In this document: in pieces, positions 1-8,092 of the stretch | Numbering within the stretch: the stretch's first letter is position 1 | Layout of the letters: every line of letters begins with the position of its first letter | NCBI RefSeq assembly: GCF_001742165.1 | Contig: NZ_CP016444.1 | Location: 310,001 to 374,000, forward strand | Source of the DNA: Burkholderia stabilis | GTDB taxonomy: Bacteria > Pseudomonadota > Gammaproteobacteria > Burkholderiales > Burkholderiaceae | Length of the DNA stretch: 64,000 nt | Direction of reading: 5' to 3' | The notes under the pieces: generated by a model | What the model saw: only the letters and a program-made list of their open reading frames with translations | The model's database searches: none | Told to the model about the DNA's origin: nothing | Program-made: the position numbers and the translations under genes

Positions 1-435
1 CGCCGCCGCGACGTCCTGCGCGCCGGCCGGATACGGCGCGTCGGGCGCCAGCCGGTATTCGACGTTGACCGCGACATAACCGTGGCGCGCGAACCAGCGC
101 GGCACGTTGTCGTAAATCATCCCGTTGATGCTCTTGCGGCCGCGCACGAACGCGCCGCCGTGCACGAACAGCACGACGTCGGCCGGCGCGCCGGTGCGCG
201 TCGCGCGCTGCACGAACACGTCGAGACGCTGGCGCGCATCGGGCCCGTACGGCACGTCGCGCTCGATCTCGCAGCCGAGGTCGGCCGCCGCGCGCGCCGC
301 GACGAGCGGCGTATACGTGTCGATCACCCAGTCGCGATGCGCATCGATGTCCTGCCCCCAGACGGCGCCGATCTGCGCGAAGCGCGCCCTGAGCGGCTCG
401 GACAGATTCCCCAGCGGTTCCTGCCAAGCGTGCAT
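1..435 (-). CDS. alpha/beta hydrolase (esterase-like), N-terminal part
   Basis: This is the first 145 codons of a minus-strand gene whose remainder lies beyond the left edge. The ATG at 435 follows a purine-rich AGGGAGGCAGGGG. The translation contains VVLFVHGGAFVRG, the HGGG-like oxyanion-hole motif of hormone-sensitive-lipase-type esterases, at about residues 85-97, followed by VEYRLAPDAPYPAG, the YRLAP signature of the same family. The catalytic Ser, Asp and His would lie off the window. It is divergent from the VOC gene at 643, so the 207-bp gap between them carries both promoters. The substrate is unknown; carboxylesterase or arylformamidase-like activity is inferred from the family only. 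Confidence 0.85.
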   Translation of the reverse strand, partial: MHAWQEPLGNLSEPLRARFAQIGAVWGQDIDAHRDWVIDTYTPLVAARAAADLGCEIERDVPYGPDARQRLDVFVQRATRTGAPADVVLFVHGGAFVRGRKSINGMIYDNVPRWFARHGYVAVNVEYRLAPDAPYPAGAQDVAAA

Positions 436-532
436 CCCCTGCCTCCCTGCATGACGGCCAGCGGCCGGCGCGAGCCGGTGTTGCGCCGTTCGAACGGCGA
501 TGGGGACCATTCTGGTATATAAATCTCGTTTT

Positions 533-560
533 ATGTATACACAATGTCTACGTAGTATAC
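533..560. promoter_or_regulatory. candidate GntR-type operator, two GTATAC cores
   Basis: ATGTATACACAA (533-544) is followed 20 bp on by a second GTATAC (555-560). It lies between the divergent hydrolase and VOC genes, just downstream of an AT-rich TATAAA-like element at 518-523. The identical 12-mer recurs at 3205-3216 before the second porin. GTATAC-centred sites are typical of FadR/GntR-subfamily repressors, but no GntR gene is in the window, so the regulator is unknown. Confidence 0.5.
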
Positions 561-642
561 CCAATGAGATTCCAGGCATTTTTGCGCGACAGTCACGCCA
601 ACGCTCCCATTCGTCGCACGCCGACACTCTTCAAGGACACCC

Positions 643-1065
643 ATGGACAAGCTTCGCCATATCGCGCTTTCGGTCGACGATCCGGAAGCGGCCGCGCAAT
701 TCTTCGAGCGCGCCTTCGGCATGCGCCGCGCGGGCAACGCGATGCGCGGGATCTATATGACGGACGGCACGATCAACGTCGCGCTGCTGAACTTCAAGGA
801 CGAAACGGTGCCCGGCTACGCGGGCCTGAAGGACGTGCGCGGCGTGATCCACTTCGGGATGTGGGTGGACGACGTCGACGCGACGGCCGAACGCGTCGTC
901 GCGGCCGGCGGCACCTACCTGACCGGGCGGCACGAGCAGGACCCGAACGTGTTCTACGAAGTGAAATACCGGATGCCCGACGGCACCGTGTTCGACATCA
1001 CGTCGAACGGCTGGAAGGGCGCGGTGAAGGAAGTCGTGCCGGCCGCAGCGGGCGCGCAGCCGTGA
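643..1065 (+). CDS. VOC family (glyoxalase/dioxygenase fold) protein
   Basis: A 140-residue single vicinal-oxygen-chelate protein. It begins LRHIALSVDD and has the usual paired beta-alpha-beta-beta-beta layout. Candidate metal ligands are H6, H70 (GVIHFGMW) and D118 (VFDIT); the last is usually Glu in glyoxalase I, so the chemistry may differ. It is the first gene of a likely operon: its stop overlaps the GTG of the 2-hydroxyacid dehydrogenase. A lyase, isomerase or ring-cleavage role on a small organic acid is plausible from the neighbours, but the substrate cannot be read from the sequence. Confidence 0.85.
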   Translation: MDKLRHIALSVDDPEAAAQFFERAFGMRRAGNAMRGIYMTDGTINVALLNFKDETVPGYAGLKDVRGVIHFGMWVDDVDATAERVVAAGGTYLTGRHEQDPNVFYEVKYRMPDGTVFDITSNGWKGAVKEVVPAAAGAQP

Positions 1066-2000
1066 CCGCGCGAATGGCGGTGCTCGCGCTCGTGCCGCTG
1101 CCCGACACGACGCTCGACGCGCTGCGGCGCGACTACGCGCTCCACTACCACCCGGACGGGATGCCGGCCGATCTGACGGAAGCCGGCGCGATCCGCGCGG
1201 TCGTGACGAACGGCACGTGCGGGCTCGACGACGCGCGCATCGCGCGCCTGCCCGCGCTCGAAATCGTCTGCGCATTCGGCGCGGGCTACGAGAACGTCGA
1301 CCTCGCCGCCGCCGCGCGGCGCGGCATCGTCGTCACGCACGCGCCGGGCACCAATGCACCGACCGTCGCCGACCACGCGATCGGCATGCTGCTCGCGCTC
1401 GCGCGCGGCTACGCGCCGCTCACCGGCGCGGTGCGGGCCGGCCGCTGGCACGCATCGCGCGGCGCGCGGCCGACGCTCACGGGCGCCACGCTCGGCGTGA
1501 TCGGCATGGGCCGCATCGGCCGGCTGATCGTCGCGCGCGCGCAGGGTTTCGCGATGACGATCGGCTATCACGCGCGCGGCCCGCACGACGACGCGCCGGG
1601 CCGCTACTACGCCGATCCCGTGCAACTCGCGGCCGACAGCGACTTTCTCGTGATCGCGTGCCACGGCGGCCCGTCCACCCGGCATCTCGTCGACCGCGCG
1701 GTGCTGCGCGCACTCGGGCCGCACGGCCATGTCGTCAACGTCGCGCGCGGCTCGGTGCTCGATACCGCCGCGCTGCTCGACGCGCTCGACGCGGGCGACA
1801 TCGCCGGCGCGGGCCTCGACGTACTCGAGCACGAACCCGACGTGCCGGCCGCGCTGTTCGACCATCCCGACGTGCTCGTCACGCCGCACGTCGCGGGCCG
1901 CTCGCCCGCCGCCTGGCTCGCGCAGCGCGACGCGCTGCTCGCGAGCCTCGCCCAGCACTTCTCCCGCCTGCCCGTCGAATTAGCGGTGCGCACCGCGTAG
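1062..2000 (+). CDS. D-isomer-specific 2-hydroxyacid dehydrogenase
   Basis: About 312 residues, NAD(P)H-dependent interconversion of a 2-oxo acid and a D-2-hydroxy acid. Visible signatures are the Rossmann motif GMGRIG (about 148-153), catalytic Arg in NVARGSVLD (about 229), Glu in LDVLEHEP (about 258) and His in TPHVAG (about 276), all in the expected order. The start is taken as GTG 1062, which overlaps the upstream TGA (GTGA) and suggests translational coupling; ATG 1074 is an equally possible start. Reading further upstream in this frame only gives a read-through of the VOC gene. It is closest in style to glyoxylate/hydroxypyruvate reductases, but the substrate is unassigned. Confidence 0.88.
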   Translation: MTARMAVLALVPLPDTTLDALRRDYALHYHPDGMPADLTEAGAIRAVVTNGTCGLDDARIARLPALEIVCAFGAGYENVDLAAAARRGIVVTHAPGTNAPTVADHAIGMLLALARGYAPLTGAVRAGRWHASRGARPTLTGATLGVIGMGRIGRLIVARAQGFAMTIGYHARGPHDDAPGRYYADPVQLAADSDFLVIACHGGPSTRHLVDRAVLRALGPHGHVVNVARGSVLDTAALLDALDAGDIAGAGLDVLEHEPDVPAALFDHPDVLVTPHVAGRSPAAWLAQRDALLASLAQHFSRLPVELAVRTA

Positions 2001-2069
2001 ATACGGACGGCGCACGAACGCGCCGTTTCGCGATCCACGCCGCCGCGCACCGCTCCGGAGATCGCCGCC

Positions 2070-3092
2070 ATGAAGGTCCGATCGTTGTGCACCGCCGCGC
2101 TCGTCTGCGCGGCCGCCGGCCTGCTGGCCGGCCGTTCCGCCCACTCGCAATCGTCCGCGACGCTGTACGGCCTGATCGGGCTCGACGTCGCGAGCACCAA
2201 GCGCAGCGGCGGCCCGCCCGCCGCGTTCGCGATGCAGAGCCCCGGGCTCACCGCACCGTACTGGGGGCTGCGCGTGACCGAGGATCTCGGCGGCGGCTAT
2301 CGCGCGCTCGCCGTGCTCGAAAGCTTCTTCCAGCCAGTCAACGGCGGCATCGGCCGCACGTCGGCCGACCCGTACTGGGGGCGCAACGCGTATGCGGGCC
2401 TCGAAGGCCCGTTCGGCACCGTGACGCTCGGGCGGCAGACGAACCTGCTCTATCTCGCCGAACAGGCCGTCAATCCGTTTCGCGCGTCGATCCTGTTCTC
2501 GCCGCTCGTGATGCAGACCTTCGTCGCGTCGTACGGCGGCACGATCGCCGGCGACACGGTCTGGAACAACGCGATCCAGTACACGAGCCCGACCGTCGGC
2601 GGCCTGGTCGCGAGCGCCGTCTACGCACCCGGCGGCCTCGCGGGCGCGAACGGCGCGGCCAACGCGGGCGTGTCGCTGCGCTACGCGAGCGGCCCGCTCA
2701 CGGCGGTGGCGACCGTGCAGCGCACGCGGATCGTCGCGGGCGCCGCCGCACCGACCCAAAACGCGTACCTCGCCGGCTTCGCCTACGCGTTCCCGCGCGT
2801 GACGCTGTACGGCGCGGTGCAGGGCACGCGCACGTCCGCGACCGATACCGGCTCGCACACGTTCGAGGCCGGCGTGTCGGTGCCGCTCACGTCGCGGCTG
2901 TCGGCGCTCGGCGAATGGGCGTATACGCGCCGCACCGCGGCACGCACGACCGTGACGCGCAACACGGGCGCGGCCGGGCTCGACTACACGCTGTCGCGAC
3001 GCACCGACGTCTACGCGCTCGCGGTGACCGACCGGCTCGGCGGCAGCGGCCTCGCGGCAACCTGGGCGCTCGGCATCCGGCACCTGTTTTGA
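2070..3092 (+). CDS. Gram-negative trimeric porin
   Basis: A 340-residue outer-membrane porin of the OmpC-like betaproteobacterial family. It has a Sec signal peptide ending near AHSQ, then the typical first strand SSATLYGLIGLDV, the conserved YWGLRVTEDLGGG turn and a C-terminal strand ending LGIRHLF, with terminal Phe for Bam-dependent assembly. It lies 69 bp downstream of the 2-hydroxyacid dehydrogenase and probably belongs to the same unit, where it would admit the small acid substrate. No specific substrate can be inferred. Confidence 0.9.
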   Translation: MKVRSLCTAALVCAAAGLLAGRSAHSQSSATLYGLIGLDVASTKRSGGPPAAFAMQSPGLTAPYWGLRVTEDLGGGYRALAVLESFFQPVNGGIGRTSADPYWGRNAYAGLEGPFGTVTLGRQTNLLYLAEQAVNPFRASILFSPLVMQTFVASYGGTIAGDTVWNNAIQYTSPTVGGLVASAVYAPGGLAGANGAANAGVSLRYASGPLTAVATVQRTRIVAGAAAPTQNAYLAGFAYAFPRVTLYGAVQGTRTSATDTGSHTFEAGVSVPLTSRLSALGEWAYTRRTAARTTVTRNTGAAGLDYTLSRRTDVYALAVTDRLGGSGLAATWALGIRHLF

Positions 3093-3186
3093 CGCGAACC
3101 GCCGCGCATATCCGGGTCAACCCGCTATAACCAAACCGCCGCTTTGTATAAAAAAGAAGTGCTTCGAATTCATCAACGTCCGTGCG

Positions 3187-3233
3187 TATAATTTTTCTCA
3201 GTTCATGTATACACAAACGCGGTTCATGAACCG
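3187..3233 (+). promoter_or_regulatory. promoter with operator-like repeats before the second porin
   Basis: A perfect -10 hexamer TATAAT lies at 3187-3192 in an otherwise GC-rich region, with a weak -35 (TTCGAA, 3163-3168). ATGTATACACAA at 3205-3216 is identical to 533-544 and falls where transcription should start, which suits repression. A perfect 14-bp palindrome, CGGTTCATGAACCG, follows at 3220-3233. Both are likely regulator-binding sites for the unit beginning at 3288. Confidence 0.55.
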
Positions 3234-3287
3234 GCACGGCCCGCGCCGCCTCGCCCCGGAAAACAACGACGACTATTTGGAGACCGA

Positions 3288-4328
3288 ATGAAAAAGAAGC
3301 TGATCGCATCGGGGGTCATGCTGCTCGCATGCGCCGGCGCACACGCCCAGTCGCGCATCTGGCTGTCGGGTTACATGGACCTGAACATCGAGCACCTGAT
3401 TTCGTCGGGCCCGGGCGGCAACATCACGCGGATGTCGAGCGGCGGTCTGAACAATTCGCGCTTCAACCTGAGCGGCGTCGAGGAGCTGGGCGGCGGCAAC
3501 AAGGCCGTGTTCACGATCGAGCCGATGTTCGCCGCGAACACGGGCGTACAGTCGACGCAGTTCCGGCAGTCGTTCGTCGGGCTCAAGGGCGACTGGGGCG
3601 AAGTGACGATGGGCCGCCAGTTCACGCCGTCGTACTGGCTCGCCGGTTATGCGGACCCGACGTGGGCGGCCGATTTCAGCATGGTCAACGACATGCAGTT
3701 CTTCTACGCGACCTATCGCGTCGACAACGCGCTGCAGTACAAGACGCCGACCTTCCACGGCTTCACCGGGCGCGTGATGATCACGACCGGCCTCGGCGAT
3801 GGCACGCGCGCCGGGCGCTTCTTCAGCACCGGCATCGAATACCGCAACGGGCCGCTGTTCCTCGGCGCGGTCAGCGAACTGCAGTACACGCGCGACATCT
3901 TCCGTTCGTCGCAGATCCATTCGTCGCGCGACAACTACTTCTCGGCCGTGTACCGCTTCGGCGGCTTCGAGCCGACCGTGATCTATCACACGTACAACGG
4001 CTATTACGCGTATCCGCCTTACGTCGCGTTCAACTCGCAGGGCTGGGACGCGCAGATCGGCGCGCGCTGGAACATCGACGGCATCAACCGCGTGTACCTG
4101 AGCGTCGTTCACCGTCACGACGACAACAACACGAGCATTTCCAGCGCGACCGGCGGCGTGATCGGCTACATCTACGGGCTGTCGAAGCGGACCGACCTGT
4201 ATGTGAGCGCCGCACACGTGAAGAGCCAGCACCGCGTGCCCGTCGCCTATCCGGTGACCTTCCAGGTGTATCCGGACGGCGGGCAGAACCCGTCCGGTTT
4301 CCAGATCGGCATCCGCCACGCGTTCTGA
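3288..4328 (+). CDS. Gram-negative porin
   Basis: A 346-residue porin with signal peptide MKKKLIASGVMLLACAGAHA and cleavage before QSRIWLSGYMDL. It has the conserved ELGGGNKAVFTIE stretch and a C-terminal strand ending IGIRHAF. Lys/Arg content is modest and the fold repeats are those of 16-stranded diffusion porins. It is clearly diverged from the porin at 2070 (different first strand, no STLYG box), so this is not a recent duplication. It heads a probable unit with the LVIVD protein and cytochrome c under the promoter at 3187. Confidence 0.9.
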   Translation: MKKKLIASGVMLLACAGAHAQSRIWLSGYMDLNIEHLISSGPGGNITRMSSGGLNNSRFNLSGVEELGGGNKAVFTIEPMFAANTGVQSTQFRQSFVGLKGDWGEVTMGRQFTPSYWLAGYADPTWAADFSMVNDMQFFYATYRVDNALQYKTPTFHGFTGRVMITTGLGDGTRAGRFFSTGIEYRNGPLFLGAVSELQYTRDIFRSSQIHSSRDNYFSAVYRFGGFEPTVIYHTYNGYYAYPPYVAFNSQGWDAQIGARWNIDGINRVYLSVVHRHDDNNTSISSATGGVIGYIYGLSKRTDLYVSAAHVKSQHRVPVAYPVTFQVYPDGGQNPSGFQIGIRHAF

Positions 4329-4403
4329 TTTTCCGAACCCGCGCCGCGCCCGGCGATGCCCGCCGCCCGCGACGCCACGACCCGTCATGACAAGGAGACA
4401 TTC

Positions 4404-6233
4404 ATGCTTCGACCACGCAACAGACGCACGCCCCGCACCGGAATCGCCCGCCCGGCCGCCGCATCGATCCTGATCGCGGCGTCGGCGCTGGCCGCCGCCG
4501 CGCAGCCGGCGGCCGACGCACCGGCCAACGCGAGCGCGCCCGTCACCGCATCCGCATCCGCAGCCGGCACGCCCGGCACGCCCGGCACGCCGACCGTCGC
4601 CGATCCGTATCTCGCCGGCTGGCTGCGCCTCACGCCCGATCGCCGGCCCGTGCCGCTGAAGCCGGGCGTCGACTACGGGATGGACCCGGCCACCGGCCAG
4701 TTCGTGTGGCCGAAGGCGACGCCCGAAACCCACCAGGGGCAGCGCTTCCCCGGCGAGCTGACGACGTGGGACAACAAGAGCTACGCGAAGAACGTCAAGG
4801 TGCTCGCGTTCTACCCGGGCGTCGATTCGCCCTTCCATGCATGGAACAACATCGTCGACTTCGACGGCCGGCGCTACCTGTACATCCACGATCGCGACTA
4901 CCTGCGCATCATGGACGTCACCGATCCCGCGCACGGCAAGGTCGTGTTCTCGAAAGGCGGGGTCTGGGGGCCGAAGGGATCGAGCGAGGCATTCGATGCG
5001 AACAACGTGCACGACTACCTCGGCGGCGCGACGGTCGCGTGGAGCCGCAAGCTCGGCAAGCCGGTGCTCGTCGCATCGTTCGAGATCGGCCGCTACGGGC
5101 TGATGACCGAGAAGATCGACCAGCCCGACAAGGTCGCCGCGCAGCGCCACTACAACTCGCTGAAGGGCTTCCGCGTGTACGAGATGGACGGCCCGCTGCC
5201 GAACCAGTGGAAGCTGATCGCGACGCGCACGACCGACTACCGGCACCCCGACGCGCCGATCGGCCAGCAGCAGGGCTCCGGCTCGCTCGACGCGCCCGAA
5301 TACTACGGCGGCAAGTACATGATCGTGTCCGCCGCGCCGGACGACAGCTACGCACTGACCGAATACCCGAACTACCTGTACTCGCCGGGTTACCAGGTAT
5401 GGGACATGTCGGACCCGGCGAACCCGGTGTTCGTGTCGCAGGTCGCGGTGCCCGGCCAGATCCTCGGCAACGCGGAACACGAACAGGCGTACCTGATGAA
5501 TCCGCGCGCCGGCAACCGGACGTCGTGGATGGGCTCGCGCAACCCGATCTTCCTGCCGAAACCGCTGGAGAACGGCGGCAAGATCGGCTTCGGCGCGATG
5601 GGCGGCCTCGGCTTCTATGCGTTCGACCTGAGCGACCCGGCGAAGCCGAAGATCCTCGGCAACGTGAACACGCCGCCGAGTTTCGCGGGCACCGAATTCG
5701 ACAACGCGGACGTGAGCCAGTACGCGCGCACCGGTTACGTGCTCACGAACGGCTACCCGATGAACCGCGACTGCTACGAGCCGTACAAGGACATCTTCGT
5801 CGTCGATGCGCGCGATCCGGCGCACCTGAAGGTCGCGGCCAAGCTGCCGGTGCCCGACGTGCCGGCCGGCGCGCCGTTCACGAGCTTCTGCCAGCGCGGT
5901 GGCAACTTCGGGCCGAAGCGCGCGAACGCGATCGGCCAGCCGGGCGTGTGGCGTCAGGGGATCGTTCCGTATTCGTTCTACAACGCGGGCGTGCAGATCT
6001 ACGACGTGAAGAATCCCGCGAAGCCGACGATCGCCGGCTATTTCGTGCCGGCGCTCGCGGACGAGAAGGAACTGCCGTCCTATACGCTCGGCAAGGGCGT
6101 GTTCGCGATCTACACCGAGTACGACCGCAACATCATCTGGGCCTTCACCGAGAACGGCGCGTATGCGTTGTCGACGCCGCTGCTCGGCGAGCCCGTGCTC
6201 GGCAAGCCGACGAAGCCCTGGCCGCCCCGCTGA
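4404..6233 (+). CDS. LVIVD-repeat beta-propeller protein, exported
   Basis: About 609 residues. The ATG at 4404 follows AAGGAGA at 4392-4398, a strong ribosome site that decides the start over the in-frame codons at 4356. An N-terminal Arg-rich leader and an Ala-rich hydrophobic stretch indicate export. The mature part has recurring YLYIHDRDYLRIMDVTDP, VWDMSDPANPVFVSQV, FYAFDLSDPAKPKILGN and VQIYDVKNPAKPTIAGY units, the LVIVD repeat that builds beta-propellers. It lies 156 bp before a cytochrome c. The function of such proteins is largely unassigned; a periplasmic binding or redox-partner role is inferred from the neighbour. Confidence 0.8.
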   Translation: MLRPRNRRTPRTGIARPAAASILIAASALAAAAQPAADAPANASAPVTASASAAGTPGTPGTPTVADPYLAGWLRLTPDRRPVPLKPGVDYGMDPATGQFVWPKATPETHQGQRFPGELTTWDNKSYAKNVKVLAFYPGVDSPFHAWNNIVDFDGRRYLYIHDRDYLRIMDVTDPAHGKVVFSKGGVWGPKGSSEAFDANNVHDYLGGATVAWSRKLGKPVLVASFEIGRYGLMTEKIDQPDKVAAQRHYNSLKGFRVYEMDGPLPNQWKLIATRTTDYRHPDAPIGQQQGSGSLDAPEYYGGKYMIVSAAPDDSYALTEYPNYLYSPGYQVWDMSDPANPVFVSQVAVPGQILGNAEHEQAYLMNPRAGNRTSWMGSRNPIFLPKPLENGGKIGFGAMGGLGFYAFDLSDPAKPKILGNVNTPPSFAGTEFDNADVSQYARTGYVLTNGYPMNRDCYEPYKDIFVVDARDPAHLKVAAKLPVPDVPAGAPFTSFCQRGGNFGPKRANAIGQPGVWRQGIVPYSFYNAGVQIYDVKNPAKPTIAGYFVPALADEKELPSYTLGKGVFAIYTEYDRNIIWAFTENGAYALSTPLLGEPVLGKPTKPWPPR

Positions 6234-6388
6234 TCCGCGCAGCATCGGACGGCGCCGCCGTCCGGTTCGGGTCGCGCGCCGCGGCCGCCGTTGCAGGCGG
6301 CTCGGCGCGCGCGTTGCGTTTCATTTCATCGCATCTCATCGACGCCAGCCGGGCGACCGGCGCGTTCCAGCGCAAGGATTTTTCTCCG

Positions 6389-6715
6389 ATGACGTTCAAG
6401 CCATTTGCCGCGCCGCTGCTGTGCGCGCTCGTGCTCGCGACGGTTGCGGCGCCGGGTCGCGCCGCGACGTCGGCGAGCGAGCAGACCTGCCGCGCATGCC
6501 ACACGCTCGATACGACGAAGGTCGGGCCGCCGTTCCGCGCGATCGCCGCGCATTACCGTGACGATCGCGATGCGGTCGCGAAGCTCGAGAAGAGCATGCT
6601 CGAAGGCAGCACCGGGAAATGGGGCAGCGCGACGATGCCGCCCAACGCGATCTCGGCCGACGATGCGGCGCGGTTCGCGAAGTGGATCATGTCGTTGAAT
6701 CGGGACGGGAAGTAG
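6389..6715 (+). CDS. class I c-type cytochrome, small, periplasmic
   Basis: A 108-residue monoheme cytochrome. It has a signal peptide ending near GRAAT, the heme-attachment motif CRACH (C34, C37, H38) and the probable axial ligand M83 in SATMPPN, followed by the usual C-terminal helix DDAARFAKWIMSL. This is the cytochrome c551/c552 style of electron shuttle. Its position directly after the LVIVD propeller gene suggests a periplasmic electron-transfer pair. The start at ATG 6389 gives a proper signal peptide. Confidence 0.9.
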   Translation: MTFKPFAAPLLCALVLATVAAPGRAATSASEQTCRACHTLDTTKVGPPFRAIAAHYRDDRDAVAKLEKSMLEGSTGKWGSATMPPNAISADDAARFAKWIMSLNRDGK

Positions 6716-6861
6716 CGGACGAAGCGCAAGCATGCGACGCGCGGGTCGAACCGCTCGATCCCGCGTACCGGCTGCATGTGAAAAAAGGCGACCGTGCGCC
6801 TGCCTCCGCATCGTTCACACGCGCACCGCAACGCTTGCGGCACGCATGCGAACCCGTCGCG

Positions 6862-7183
6862 TTACTTCAACCGCGTCTCGATTTCATTCGCCATCGCCTT
6901 CGTCGCGGCCTTCGTCGGCGCATCGTCGGCCGGCACGTTCAGCAAGCCGAAATCGTGAATCGTGCCGTCGTAGCGCGTGGTCGTCGCGTCCACGCCGGCC
7001 GCGTCGAGCTTGCGGCCGTACGCTTCGCCTTCGTCACGCAGCACGTCGAACTGCGCGCTGCTCGCGCGCAGCGGCGACGCGTAGATCTCGTTGCGTTGCG
7101 CTTCGTTCTTCGTATAGACGTCCCAGAACCACTTCATCATCGGCCGCGTCAGGAAGTGGCCCTGCTGGTACGCGTTGTACGAA
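6862..7183 (-). pseudogene. remnant of an HSL-type alpha/beta hydrolase (3' end only)
   Basis: The frame reads SYNAYQQGHFLTRPMMKWFW then DVLRDEGEAYGRKLDAAGVD and TIHDFGLLNV, the C-terminal third of an HSL-family esterase including the catalytic Asp and His regions. No start or N-terminal nucleophile region exists: upstream the frame runs into the ompW stop at 7184-7186. The usual LPPALV-type strand before the DVLRDEGEAY segment is also missing, as if about 12 codons were deleted. A short ORF starting at 7140 is therefore a decayed fragment. It marks the left edge of inserted DNA. Confidence 0.75.
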
Positions 7184-7909
7184 TCAGAAGCGATAGCCCA
7201 GCGACACGAAGGTCATGATCGGATTGATCTTTAGCCGTGTCGTGCTCGTGACGGTCCCGACCGGCGCGCGCGTCGTGAGGGTCGCCTTTGTGGACAACCA
7301 CGCGTATGCAAACGAAGCGCCAATGGACCAGTGAGTATCCATATTGTAGGTGAGGCCTGCATTGAGAATCGGGGCAAAGGACTTGCTCAGCGAGACCGAT
7401 GTAGGCCCTTCGAGGCGCGCGCCAACGGACGGCGAGTAGAGGAACTTGCCGGACGCAACCGGATTGCTCAGGTCAATGCTGTTGAACCAGACATACGAGA
7501 TCCCCGCACCGACATACGGCCGCAAACGTGCCGACGGCGCGCCGAAATGGTACTGCGCGATGATCGCGGGGCTCCAGGCTCGCGCCGTTCCCAACTCCCC
7601 GAGTCCCGCTAGCGTTCCCGTGCCGGTGAGATGGAGTTTCGGCGGAACGCCCGCGATCGTCTCCACGGCAATATGGTCGGTCACGAAGTAGGTCGCCGTG
7701 AGCGCAACCGTATCGGCATCCGAGATGGTCGCTCCGCTTCCGGCCATCGTGTTCGACCGGCCGAGCGCATTGACCGTCAGCGGCTCGCTGGAATCCTGAG
7801 GCGCCATGTGCAACCAACCTGCATTGATCATGAGCTGTCCTGCAGATTGCGCGTGCACGGAAGAAGTGACGAATAGGGACAACAGAACTGCCGCGCTCGT
7901 ATGCTTCAT
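7184..7909 (-). CDS. OmpW/AlkL-family outer-membrane protein
   Basis: 241 residues. The ATG at 7909 follows CTGGAGGCC, chosen over an in-frame ATG at 8014 that lacks a ribosome site. It has a signal peptide MKHTSAAVLLSLFVTSSVHAQ and then an eight-stranded barrel pattern (AGQLMINAGWLHM, RPYVGAGISYVWF, HWSIGASFAYAWL) ending FVSLGYRF with a C-terminal aromatic. OmpW relatives such as AlkL admit hydrophobic compounds, which fits its place at the end of an aromatic-degradation operon. It is preceded by a strong hairpin at 7961-7997. Codon use is less GC-extreme than in genes left of 7184. Confidence 0.85.
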   Translation of the reverse strand: MKHTSAAVLLSLFVTSSVHAQSAGQLMINAGWLHMAPQDSSEPLTVNALGRSNTMAGSGATISDADTVALTATYFVTDHIAVETIAGVPPKLHLTGTGTLAGLGELGTARAWSPAIIAQYHFGAPSARLRPYVGAGISYVWFNSIDLSNPVASGKFLYSPSVGARLEGPTSVSLSKSFAPILNAGLTYNMDTHWSIGASFAYAWLSTKATLTTRAPVGTVTSTTRLKINPIMTFVSLGYRF

Positions 7910-7960
7910 ATGGCCTCCAGAGGTTGTTATAAAGGTATTTCCAGTGGTGCAGGATTCGTC

Positions 7961-7997
7961 ATTCGGGAACCGGCGGGGAGCCCGCCAGTTCCCGAAT
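7961..7997. terminator. strong 17-bp hairpin between amidohydrolase and ompW
   Basis: Arms 7961-7977 and 7981-7997 pair over 17 bp with one mismatch around a GAG loop. There is no U-run on either side. It sits 96 nt after the amidohydrolase stop and 52 nt before the ompW start on the minus strand, so it could terminate the upstream operon, shield an mRNA 3' end, or act as an attenuator for ompW. Confidence 0.6.
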
Positions 7998-8092
7998 ATT
8001 CCGCCGCGAAACAAATCGGAATATCGGTCAACGATTTCTGAGTTTGTTGATCACGCGCACACTCGTGACAGCAGCAGCCCGCTTCAGGGCCG

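Noticed and set aside
564..2000. A 478-residue frame ending in the 2-hydroxyacid dehydrogenase
   Set aside because: The first 166 codons are an out-of-frame reading of the VOC gene; the domain begins after 1062.
3273..6245. A 990-codon minus-strand open frame opposite the porin and LVIVD genes
   Set aside because: It is rich in Arg, Val and His with no domain pattern, and lies antisense to two well-supported exported proteins. High GC alone produces such frames.
6863..7140. A 92-residue hydrolase gene starting at 7140
   Set aside because: It covers only the C-terminal end of a much larger family and lacks the nucleophile, so it is treated as part of a pseudogene.
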